This document shows, one piece after another, positions 1 through 6,536 of a stretch of 12,681 nucleotides of DNA (position 1 is the stretch's first letter; each line of letters begins with the position of its first letter). Made by a program: the position numbers and the translations under genes. The DNA lies in contig JAADEV010000019.1 in assembly GCA_013153295.1 (NCBI GenBank), positions 1 through 12,681 on the forward strand, given 5' to 3'. The DNA comes from Aquificota bacterium (GTDB taxonomy: Bacteria; Aquificota; Aquificia; Aquificales; Hydrogenothermaceae). The notes below the pieces were generated by a model that did not search any database, had not been told where the DNA came from, and saw only the letters and a list, made by a program, of their open reading frames with translations.

Positions 1-1
1 A

Positions 2-2389
2 ACCATTGCTAAGAAAAAACTACCAAAGGAGATTTTTGAAAGGAAGGACAAAAACGGATTTACAATCCTACACCTTGCTGTGTTAGAAGGTAGCACCGAT
101 GTAGTTTCAGCCTTACTTAAAGCTGGGGCTAATCCAAATGTAAAAGACAGAGAAGGGAAAACCCCTTTACATTACGCAGTTATAAACGCCTCAGACCTCC
201 GTTCCAATACAGCAAAGATAGAGGTTTTACTGAAAGCTGGGGCAGACCCAAATGCACAGGATAAATACGGAAACACTCCCCTACACTACATATTTGCTAA
301 AGATTTATACTTAGAGAAGTTTAAACTAAAGAACATTGTCTTACTACTTAAATACGGGGCTAACCCTAACATAAAAAACAATAAAGGGGAAACACCCCTT
401 ACCCTGTTTTTAGCAAAACTGCCTGAGGACAGCAGGTTAGCGGAGAAGTATAACTATATTGATTGGAAGACCAAAGACCCTTCCCCGTTATTACTTTTAG
501 TTTCCCTTTACATAAAAGGTGGGGCTGATATAAACCTACCTAACGGAGAGGGTAAGTATCCACTTGATATAGTCCTTGAAAAGGAGATAAAAGCTGAGGA
601 TTACTGGCGTTCAGCATTAAGTAAATTGGCGGATATACTAATTAAACAGAACGGAAAGGTTAGCTATCAGAACCTTGGGCTTTACTTCTTACACAAAGGG
701 GAGAATGTTTACAACCTTGCTTACCTGTTTAAGTTAAAAGGGAAATACCCTGAGTATAAAAACTTCTTTGATGAACAGATACAGAAAGGTGTAGAAAAGC
801 TAACTAAACTGCTGTCCACAGGAAAGGTTGAATACATAAAGTTAGGAAACAATGTCTCCATAAAGGAAAGCCTTACAATCCCTATAACTACCAAAGTTTA
901 CTTTGTTATCCTTGGGGAGAAAGGGGTAGGTAGCTTTGACCAGTTTTTTGGGAAATCAAGCTGGAGGGATTACGGATACATAGTATCTTACACAGGGGAA
1001 AAATATCCATCATTTGAAACTCCAATATACGCAGGGGGAGATGCAAGGAACTCTGTTGTTTACGAAGACAGAACATTAACCGCAGGTTTATACACAGTTG
1101 TGGTAAAAACAAACAACTCCCACAGTTATGGTAGCTGGAAAGGTGAACCACCTGATATAGTAAACCCACAAAACTGGGGACTGCAGGTTGTATTCCCAAA
1201 TATAGGAAAAGATACACTATTTACAGTTAAAAGTATCCTTACAAAGTATCCAAACACTAAACACAAATCTAAACTGTTAAAACTACTTTCCCTTGCAAAG
1301 GTAAGGGCAAATAAAGAGGAAAGGGACAAAAAACTGTTTAAAGCTGTAGAAAACAGAGACTTACACAGCCTAATAGCCTTTATAAAAAGATACAAAGACA
1401 ATATCTACAGACCTAAGGCAGAGGCATTAGCGGTTAAAAAGGATTTTGAGTATACAGCAAAATATATAGCTATGAGTAAACTGGTTTTAACACAAGGTAG
1501 ACTGCTACCCCCAAGTGAAAGTTTAGCAGACAAAATAGCCAAATACTTTGGACTACCTCCTACAGACTACGGGGAAGATGAGGTTGTTGTAAGGGGGGCT
1601 AATGTAGAATTTAGGGGAAGAAATGTTTATATCTCCGGAATTATCCAAAACAAAGGAAGTAAAACTGTAAATGTAAACCTACTTGGGTTGTTCCAGTTTA
1701 AAACAATCAAAGAGACAAAGGTCTTACTGTTTTTCGGTGGAAGGAATACATCACACTCGTTTAGATGGGATATATTTAAGATACCTAACCTTAGACCTAA
1801 GGAGAAAAGGGCTTTTACATTTAAGCTAATCTCAGGTAAGGGAAGTGGTGTAAACTTAGGGCTAATAGGTAGGTCTGTAGAGAGGACATTCTTAGAAAAA
1901 TACGATGTTCTCCCGTATGTTTCTGTATACTTCCGTATAACACCTGAAGAAAGGGCAAGGCAGGTAAAACTACTAAAAGAAGTAGGACTATACAATGTTA
2001 ACCTATCAAAGGTAAATGTAGGTAAGATAAAAGACCTTGTATCTGCAAGTGTTAAAGGTTCAACATCATACTCAACAGGAAACAACTACACAATCGTAGC
2101 TGTTAAAAATGCATCTGTGGAAGTGGTAAGGGACGGCGGAGGTAATCAGGTAGATATAGTCCCAAGGGATTTATGTTCTGACCATAACTTTGTAGCAATA
2201 ACCTCAGCTGGACAGAAAAACACAGACCCTTACAACCAGCTTGATTTCCCATATGTTAGATTTCCAATAACCATTACAGTAAGATACAAAGGGGGCTGTG
2301 GAATATTCGGCGGTAGTGGAAAAGATGTTTATGTAAAACTGAAGATAAACAAACAAGGGGCTTACAGAGTATTTATTTACCCAAGGTAG
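2..2389 (+). CDS. Large ankyrin-repeat protein with C-terminal beta-rich domains, 5'-partial
   Basis: The reading frame is open to the window edge. The GTG at 80 lies inside an ankyrin repeat that begins upstream, so it is not the start, and the true N-terminus is missing. Counting that GTG as residue 1, about five ankyrin units cover the window edge to residue 195 (motifs GKTPLHYAV, GNTPLHY, LLKAGADPNA, LLKYGANPN). A helical stretch follows (about 196-246), then a beta-rich block (about 247-390), a basic helical stretch (about 391-500), an Ig/CARDB-like block with alternating hydrophobic strands (about 515-640) and a final beta block ending with the stop. The only two cysteines I see, C699 and C740, are in the last 71 residues and could form a disulfide, which would fit an extracytoplasmic location; the signal peptide, if any, is out of view. 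Ankyrin repeats usually bind proteins. The domain labels after the repeats are guesses from strand pattern, and I do not recognise the whole protein. The ubiX start follows its stop after 3 bases, suggesting cotranscription. Confidence 0.85.
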   Translation, partial: TIAKKKLPKEIFERKDKNGFTILHLAVLEGSTDVVSALLKAGANPNVKDREGKTPLHYAVINASDLRSNTAKIEVLLKAGADPNAQDKYGNTPLHYIFAKDLYLEKFKLKNIVLLLKYGANPNIKNNKGETPLTLFLAKLPEDSRLAEKYNYIDWKTKDPSPLLLLVSLYIKGGADINLPNGEGKYPLDIVLEKEIKAEDYWRSALSKLADILIKQNGKVSYQNLGLYFLHKGENVYNLAYLFKLKGKYPEYKNFFDEQIQKGVEKLTKLLSTGKVEYIKLGNNVSIKESLTIPITTKVYFVILGEKGVGSFDQFFGKSSWRDYGYIVSYTGEKYPSFETPIYAGGDARNSVVYEDRTLTAGLYTVVVKTNNSHSYGSWKGEPPDIVNPQNWGLQVVFPNIGKDTLFTVKSILTKYPNTKHKSKLLKLLSLAKVRANKEERDKKLFKAVENRDLHSLIAFIKRYKDNIYRPKAEALAVKKDFEYTAKYIAMSKLVLTQGRLLPPSESLADKIAKYFGLPPTDYGEDEVVVRGANVEFRGRNVYISGIIQNKGSKTVNVNLLGLFQFKTIKETKVLLFFGGRNTSHSFRWDIFKIPNLRPKEKRAFTFKLISGKGSGVNLGLIGRSVERTFLEKYDVLPYVSVYFRITPEERARQVKLLKEVGLYNVNLSKVNVGKIKDLVSASVKGSTSYSTGNNYTIVAVKNASVEVVRDGGGNQVDIVPRDLCSDHNFVAITSAGQKNTDPYNQLDFPYVRFPITITVRYKGGCGIFGGSGKDVYVKLKINKQGAYRVFIYPR
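47..661 (+). repeat. Ankyrin repeat array (about five units)
   Basis: Protein-level repeats of the ankyrin type: each unit has a G-x-TPLH-like turn-helix start, a second helix, and an LLKAGADPN-type end. Units 1-3 are near consensus (LLKAGANPN, LLKAGADPN, LLKYGANPN). Units 4 and 5 are degenerate and longer (YIKGGADIN; GKYPLDIVL), as is common at array ends. Further units may lie upstream of the window. Confidence 0.8.
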
Positions 2390-2392
2390 GCT

Positions 2393-2971
2393 ATGGAAAG
2401 GATAGTGCTTTGTATAACAGGGGCAAGTGGGGTTATATACGGTGTAAGGCTACTACAGGAGTTAACAAAAAGGCTGTTTGTCCATTTAGTTGTGTCTGAC
2501 AATGGCTTTAAGGTTATACAGGAAGAGATAGGGATAACAAAGGAGGATTTTTTAAAAAGTTTAGGAAATAACTGTAAATTTTACAGCCAACACCAGATAG
2601 AGGCTGATATATCCAGCGGTAGTTTTTTAACAAAGACCAAGGGGGTTATTGTAGCCCCCTGTAGTATGGCTACCCTATCTGCTGTGGCAAACGGCTTTTC
2701 AACTAACCTGATACATCGGGTTTCAGATGTGGCATTAAAGGAGAGAAAGAAACTTTACCTACTTGTAAGGGAGATGCCCCTCTCCCTTATCCATATAAAG
2801 AATATGGAAAAGGTATCCCTTGCAGGTGGAATTGTATCTGTAGCATCACCGGGCTTTTACCACAAACCTGAAACAGTTGAGGATATGGTAAACTTTGTTG
2901 TAGGTAAGGTTCTTGACACATTTGATATAGAACACAACCTTTTTAACAGATGGGGGACACCTAAAAAATGA
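2393..2971 (+). CDS. ubiX: Flavin prenyltransferase UbiX/Pad1 family
   Basis: A 192-residue protein of normal length for UbiX. The family makes prenylated FMN from FMNH2 and dimethylallyl phosphate, the cofactor of UbiD-type decarboxylases, and acts as a cytoplasmic homododecamer. Visible hallmarks are the N-terminal Rossmann-like flavin-binding start ITGASG (8-13), VVSDNG (33-38), the APCSMATLS block (88-96), REMPLS (126-131; usually RETPL in relatives) and PGFYHKP (153-159). The ATG at 2393 lies 3 bases after the ankyrin gene stop, with AAGG at 2383-2386 as ribosome binding site. The stop overlaps the recombinase start as ATGA. No ubiD partner is in the window. In this kind of organism the likely use is quinone biosynthesis or another UbiD-like decarboxylation; that is inference. 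The symbol follows the family and the exact pathway is unproven. Confidence 0.93.
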   Translation: MERIVLCITGASGVIYGVRLLQELTKRLFVHLVVSDNGFKVIQEEIGITKEDFLKSLGNNCKFYSQHQIEADISSGSFLTKTKGVIVAPCSMATLSAVANGFSTNLIHRVSDVALKERKKLYLLVREMPLSLIHIKNMEKVSLAGGIVSVASPGFYHKPETVEDMVNFVVGKVLDTFDIEHNLFNRWGTPKK

Positions 2972-3846
2972 AACTGTCAGAGTGTATAGACCTTTACCTG
3001 TCTTATATATCTGATAAATCACCTAATACGCTGAAGAATTACAAAACAGACCTGAAACAGTTCCAGCAGATAGTAGGGGACAGGGAAGTGAACCTTATTT
3101 CTAAAACAGATATAGCTAAATTCCGTATGGTTTTACAGTCAAAAAAGAGAAAATCCTCAACAATAGCCAGAAAATTGGCAAGTTTAAACTCCTTTTTTGA
3201 GTATTTAATAGACCTTGAGGTGTTAAACTCTTCACCTATAACCAAATCCCACAGACCTAAAGTATCCCAGCGTATACCACCATCACTTACCCACGATGAG
3301 ATAAAAAGGATACTAAACGCCACCAGAACACTTACAGAAAAGGTTGTGGTTGTGCTTATGTTAACAACCGGATTAAGGTCGTCTGAGCTTATAGGAATAA
3401 CAAGGGAGAATATCTACATAGAACAAGATGGTAAGGTTTTCAGTATAAACTCTGTAAAGGGGCTAACTGTAAAAGGTGAGGATATTATCTATATCCGCGT
3501 TTTAGGGAAAGGGGGTAAAGAAAGGGAAGTGCCTATAACAGGGGAACCTATGGAGCTTTTTGTCCAGTATTTGGAGATGAACACAGGGGAAAGGGTTTTC
3601 CCATTCTCATACCACTCACTATGGAGAATGATAACAAAGATAGGTAAAAGGGCAAAAGTCCAGCTACACCCACACAAGCTAAGGCATACAGCGGCAACAA
3701 TGGCTTTACAGTCTGGGGCGGAGCTTAGGATTATACAGGAGCTACTGGGACACGCATCACCACTTACGACAGCCAGATACGCGAAGGTTGGACAGAAACA
3801 GCTTTTAAAGGCTACCAAATCACTGTCAGAAAATATAAAGATATAG
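2968..3846 (+). CDS. xerC: Tyrosine recombinase, XerC/XerD family
   Basis: A 292-residue site-specific recombinase, the usual Xer length. An N-terminal SAM-like core-binding domain (about 1-95, including SPNTLKNYKTDL) precedes the catalytic domain (about 105-290). Catalytic residues are all visible: R137 in TGLRSSEL, lysine in the GKGGK hairpin (181-184), H236 and R239 in HKLRH, H262 in LLGHASP, and nucleophile Y271 in TARYAKV. The spacing from H236 to Y271 matches E. coli XerD exactly (H244, R247, H270, Y279). The hairpin between R137 and the lysine is about 20 residues longer than in XerD. Chromosome dimer resolution is the expected role, but an integrase of a mobile element cannot be excluded from sequence alone; the housekeeping neighbours and lack of element ends favour Xer. 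XerC versus XerD versus single-recombinase XerH/XerA types cannot be told apart here. The start overlaps the ubiX stop by 4 bases (ATGA), implying coupled translation. Confidence 0.9.
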   Translation: MKLSECIDLYLSYISDKSPNTLKNYKTDLKQFQQIVGDREVNLISKTDIAKFRMVLQSKKRKSSTIARKLASLNSFFEYLIDLEVLNSSPITKSHRPKVSQRIPPSLTHDEIKRILNATRTLTEKVVVVLMLTTGLRSSELIGITRENIYIEQDGKVFSINSVKGLTVKGEDIIYIRVLGKGGKEREVPITGEPMELFVQYLEMNTGERVFPFSYHSLWRMITKIGKRAKVQLHPHKLRHTAATMALQSGAELRIIQELLGHASPLTTARYAKVGQKQLLKATKSLSENIKI

Positions 3847-3896
3847 CCTACATAATAGGGCTTGTGGTAAACTATCCCAAAAACAGCTGGAGATGA

Positions 3897-4808
3897 ATGT
3901 TGAAGGATTTTATATCTGTATCCCAGCTTAACGAAGACAGGTTTTTCCAGATATACCAGCTATACAAGGATTTTAAGGAAAAATACAACAACGGCGATAA
4001 AAAGCTGTCAGACCTAAGGGGATACTCAGTTTTACTACCTTTTTTTGAAAACTCCACAAGGACAAGAACATCATTTGAGCTTGCGGGGAAGATACTTGGG
4101 GCAGACACAATAAATATCTCCGGTTCAACCAGCTCTGTAAAAAAAGGGGAAACCTTATACGACACAATAAAAACCCTTGAGGCTATGAGGTCAGATTTTA
4201 TAGTTATACGCCACTATATGTCTGGGGCGGCACATATTGTGGCAAACAAAGTAAAATCCCGTGTTATAAACGCTGGGGACGGAATGCACGAACATCCTTC
4301 ACAGGCGGTTTTGGATGCGATTACCATTTTAGAGAAAAAGGGAAAAATAGAAGGGCTGAAGGTTGTTATTGTTGGGGATATACTACACAGCCGTGTAGCA
4401 AGGTCAGATATAAAACTACTTAGTATGCTTGGGGCTAAGATTACCCTATGTGCGCCACAAACAATGTTGCCCAGACACCTTGAACCGTTTGAGGTTGAGG
4501 ATATTACAACAGATATAAATGAAGGGCTAAAGGGAAAAGATGTGGCTATCTTTTTAAGGATACAGCTTGAGAGACAGAACAAGGTTTTCTTTTCCACATT
4601 AAACGAATACTCTATAAAGTATGGCTTAAACCAAGAGCGGGTAAACCTGCTAAAGGAAGACGCTATTATTATGCATCCGGGACCTGTAAACAGGGGAGTG
4701 GAGATACAAAGTGAGCTTGTTTACGGGGACAGAAGTGTAATCTTAGACCAAGTTGAAACAGGTCTATTTACCAGAATGGCTATATACAAATACCTACTTA
4801 CAGCTTAG
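3897..4808 (+). CDS. pyrB: Aspartate carbamoyltransferase catalytic chain
   Basis: A 303-residue PyrB, normal length, which condenses carbamoyl phosphate and aspartate to carbamoylaspartate in de novo pyrimidine synthesis (cytoplasm). The carbamoyl-phosphate site is seen as FENSTRTRTSFE (50-61), the mobile 80s loop as SSVKKGETLYDT (79-90), then R105-H106, HPSQAVLDA (133-141) and the aspartate-side HPGPVNRG (260-267). These separate it from ornithine carbamoyltransferase, which has a different substrate-side signature. The ATG at 3897 is preceded by GGAG at 3889-3892, rather close. A 50-base gap separates it from the recombinase gene, so its own promoter is possible, but I see no convincing -35/-10 pair there. 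No regulatory pyrI follows. In Aquifex, PyrB forms a complex with dihydroorotase; whether that applies here is unknown. Its last 11 bases overlap the convergent Sel1 gene. Confidence 0.96.
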   Translation: MLKDFISVSQLNEDRFFQIYQLYKDFKEKYNNGDKKLSDLRGYSVLLPFFENSTRTRTSFELAGKILGADTINISGSTSSVKKGETLYDTIKTLEAMRSDFIVIRHYMSGAAHIVANKVKSRVINAGDGMHEHPSQAVLDAITILEKKGKIEGLKVVIVGDILHSRVARSDIKLLSMLGAKITLCAPQTMLPRHLEPFEVEDITTDINEGLKGKDVAIFLRIQLERQNKVFFSTLNEYSIKYGLNQERVNLLKEDAIIMHPGPVNRGVEIQSELVYGDRSVILDQVETGLFTRMAIYKYLLTA

Positions 4809-5496
4809 GGTTTATCCTTTTAAGCTGTTGGATAACCTTACAACCCCTTTGGTATCCAAGTTTACAGGCTTTCTTAAAGTATTCAACTGCTGTCTGCCTG
4901 TCTTTATTTACCCCTATACCTTTAAAGTATAAAACACCTAAGTTAAAACAGCCCTCACCGTCGTTAAGACTACAGGCTTTTTTAAACAACTCTATACCTA
5001 AGTTTATATCCTTGTATCCAACCTCACCTGAGAGATACATATAGCCTAATCTGGTGCAACCGTTCCCAAAGTTAAGATTACAGGCTTTTTCGTAATACTC
5101 CCTTGCCTTCCTTAAATCCCTACTAACACCTGTCCCATCACCATACATAGCCCCTACAGTGCTACAGGCTATACCTAATCCCATATCACAGGATTTTTTA
5201 AAGTAATCAAACGCAAGCTGTGGGTTTCTGTCTACCCCTAAGCCGTATAGGTAGTGTAATCCCACATTATAACAGCCCTTTACCTCACCGAGCTGGCAGG
5301 CTTTCTCAAAGAAGAACATTGCCATTTTATAATCCTTTGGGACACCATTACCAAGTGAGAAAAGCAGTCCTATATTAAAACAGGCTTCACCGTCCCCTGC
5401 TTCACATTTTTCCTTTAGTATTTCAACTGTTTCGTTAGCCTGTATTCCAACTATAAGGGTTAAAACCACTGCAAGGGAGAGTATCCACCTTTTCAT
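4798..5496 (-). CDS. Secreted Sel1-repeat, cysteine-paired (Hcp-like) protein
   Basis: A 232-residue protein with a clear signal peptide (basic MKR, hydrophobic core, probable cleavage after GIQA at residue 20), so it should act in the periplasm. The mature part is an array of Sel1-like helical repeats. Cysteine pairs C-x7-C occur at 31/39, 67/75, 103/111, 139/147, 175/183 and 211/219, an exact 36-residue period with no insertion. Each pair would staple one helical hairpin, as in Helicobacter cysteine-rich Hcp proteins. Sel1 proteins typically act as protein-binding scaffolds; no enzymatic residues are evident. It is the last gene of the nir operon: its ATG overlaps the nirDL stop by 4 bases (ATGA), with a perfect AGGAGG 7 bases upstream. 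A role in assembly of NirS, NirN or heme d1 is suggested by position only. The absence of any CxxCH motif argues against it being a cytochrome. Confidence 0.92.
   Translation of the reverse strand: MKRWILSLAVVLTLIVGIQANETVEILKEKCEAGDGEACFNIGLLFSLGNGVPKDYKMAMFFFEKACQLGEVKGCYNVGLHYLYGLGVDRNPQLAFDYFKKSCDMGLGIACSTVGAMYGDGTGVSRDLRKAREYYEKACNLNFGNGCTRLGYMYLSGEVGYKDINLGIELFKKACSLNDGEGCFNLGVLYFKGIGVNKDRQTAVEYFKKACKLGYQRGCKVIQQLKRINPKL
4800..4837. other. Interleaved inverted repeats at the convergent gene ends
   Basis: A perfect 8-base inverted repeat, ACAGCTTA at 4800-4807 and TAAGCTGT at 4821-4828, spans the pyrB stop codon. Interleaved with it is a second, near-perfect one, GGTTTATCC at 4809-4817 and GGATAACC at 4830-4837. 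The two stems could form alternatively or as a pseudoknot. There is no T-run after either stem on either strand, so this is not a canonical intrinsic terminator. It sits where the two transcripts must both end, so a hairpin-type 3' end is possible, but the bases also encode the C-terminus of the Sel1 protein and the repeats may be chance. Confidence 0.35.
4831..5406 (-). repeat. Sel1-like repeat array, six cysteine pairs at 36-residue period
   Basis: Six protein-level units, each with C-x7-C followed by an N/xxG-xxY-xxG-xGV turn and an Axx(Y/F)(Y/F)(E/K)KAC helix. The cysteine positions (31, 67, 103, 139, 175, 211) step by exactly 36 residues, so the DNA repeats every 108 bases. At DNA level similarity is modest: ACAGGCTTT-like blocks recur in the plus-strand reading. 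This indicates old duplication under strong structural constraint. Confidence 0.88.
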
Positions 5497-6521
5497 TGGT
5501 ATACCTCCTGCAAAATCTCCCTTTCCCAGCGGTAGAACTCATCTGAAAAATATTTTACCCTTTTCTTTTTGTATTCCTTTGTGGAGTATAGTATCTTGTA
5601 GTCTTTTATCCCTATTTCATCTGATAGTTTTTTTACAAAATCCTCAAGTTCCTCCTTTGTTTTTGCGTGTATCATAGAAAACAGGTTGTATTGCCATTTT
5701 TCGTTTGTAGTCCTTTTATAGCAGTGGCTAACTGAACGGTATGACGCAAGGGTATACCCAACATCGTCAACCTTATCCTCAGGCACTTTCCAAACTGTCA
5801 TACCATTGGCTTTAAAGCCTGCCTTCCTGTGGAAAAGTATAGCCGCAAACCTACGCATTATACCGCTGTCTTTATACAGCTTCAGTTTTTGTATAAGGCT
5901 GTCCTCATCTATTCCTATATCTTTGGCGTATTCCTTAAAAGGTTCCCCTGTTAACGGTATGTCCTGCTGGGTTATCTTTACAATATGTTTGTCCTGTTCT
6001 GTTAGTGTGTAGTCTAACTTTTTCTCCTGTTTATCCCCAGTTTCCTTTTCGTCTACAGAGCCGAAATCCAGTTTAACCCCTATCTTATACAGTTTTACAG
6101 TCTTTAAAACTGCATAGTCTTTAACCCCTGTTTTTTCCGCAAGGAGTTTTACAGTTTCCCCAAGTCCAAGCTGGCTGTCCGGTGGAACTGCTATTGTAAA
6201 CCACAGGTTAAACTCATCTGTCCTTTGGTAGTTGTGGCTTACCCCCGGGTGGGAGTTTACAACCTGTGCCACCTTATCCATATCCCCCTCTACCTTGAAG
6301 GCAACAAGGGAGCTGTCGTATCCAAGGGATTTTGTATCGTATATAGGGGATATTTGGCGGATTATTTTACCCTCCTTAAGTTTCTTTATCAGGTTTATAG
6401 TTTCTTCCTCTGTGATACCAAGTTGGTTTCCTATCTCTTTAAATGGTCTTTTTACCAGTGGTATACCTTCCTGTAGTTTCTTTAGCAGTTGCTTCTCTGT
6501 ATCAGTTAGGGCTTCCAGCAT
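5493..6521 (-). CDS. nirDL: Fused siroheme decarboxylase NirDL (AhbA-AhbB type)
   Basis: A 342-residue protein made of two homologous Lrp/AsnC-like halves. Half 1 (about 1-150) has a helix-turn-helix-like start (23-66, ending IIRQISPIYDTKSLGY) and GVSHNYQR (93-100). Half 2 (about 173-342) has the parallel block IMRRFAAIL (221-229) and SVSHCYKR (263-270). A charged linker rich in Glu and Lys (about 151-172) joins them. This is the heme d1/alternative heme pathway family that removes two acetate carboxyls from siroheme, giving 12,18-didecarboxysiroheme in the cytoplasm. In Pseudomonas the job is spread over NirD, NirL, NirG and NirH; fused NirDL is known from other denitrifiers. The two halves resemble transcription regulators only by ancestry, so a regulator annotation would be a trap. 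The gene begins 15 bases after the nirE stop, with a purine-rich GGGAGAGG just upstream, and overlaps the Sel1 gene by 4 bases. Confidence 0.92.
   Translation of the reverse strand: MLEALTDTEKQLLKKLQEGIPLVKRPFKEIGNQLGITEEETINLIKKLKEGKIIRQISPIYDTKSLGYDSSLVAFKVEGDMDKVAQVVNSHPGVSHNYQRTDEFNLWFTIAVPPDSQLGLGETVKLLAEKTGVKDYAVLKTVKLYKIGVKLDFGSVDEKETGDKQEKKLDYTLTEQDKHIVKITQQDIPLTGEPFKEYAKDIGIDEDSLIQKLKLYKDSGIMRRFAAILFHRKAGFKANGMTVWKVPEDKVDDVGYTLASYRSVSHCYKRTTNEKWQYNLFSMIHAKTKEELEDFVKKLSDEIGIKDYKILYSTKEYKKKRVKYFSDEFYRWEREILQEVYQ
5504..5509 (-). promoter_or_regulatory. Strong Shine-Dalgarno site of the Sel1 gene
   Basis: AGGAGG on the minus strand, 7 bases before the ATG at 5496, embedded in the last codons of nirDL. 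It is the closest match to the anti-Shine-Dalgarno sequence among the starts in this operon that I examined. It fixes the start and suggests that the protein is made efficiently despite its terminal position. Confidence 0.75.
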
Positions 6522-6536
6522 AAAACCTCTCCCTTG

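Noticed and set aside
80..82. GTG as start of the ankyrin gene.
   Set aside because: Upstream codons in the same frame encode the first half of an ankyrin repeat (DKNGFTILHLA) and stay open to the window edge, so the gene begins outside.
1627..2085. A 152-codon minus-strand frame inside the ankyrin-repeat gene.
   Set aside because: Antisense shadow of a long continuous plus-strand gene, without motif or convincing ribosome binding site.
2968..3846. Integrase of a mobile element.
   Set aside because: No attachment-site repeats, tRNA, inverted repeats or phage genes are visible, and the gene is tightly coupled to ubiX; a housekeeping Xer is the simpler reading.
3847..3896. dif-like recombination site or promoter in the gap after the recombinase gene.
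   Set aside because: A TTATGTAGG-like stretch exists on the minus strand, but the two 11-base arms do not form an inverted repeat and no -35/-10 pair is convincing.
5493..6521. Lrp/AsnC-type transcription regulator.
   Set aside because: The helix-turn-helix-like parts belong to the NirDL/Ahb siroheme decarboxylase family; the duplicated architecture, the SHxY(K/Q)R motifs and the operon all fit the enzyme.
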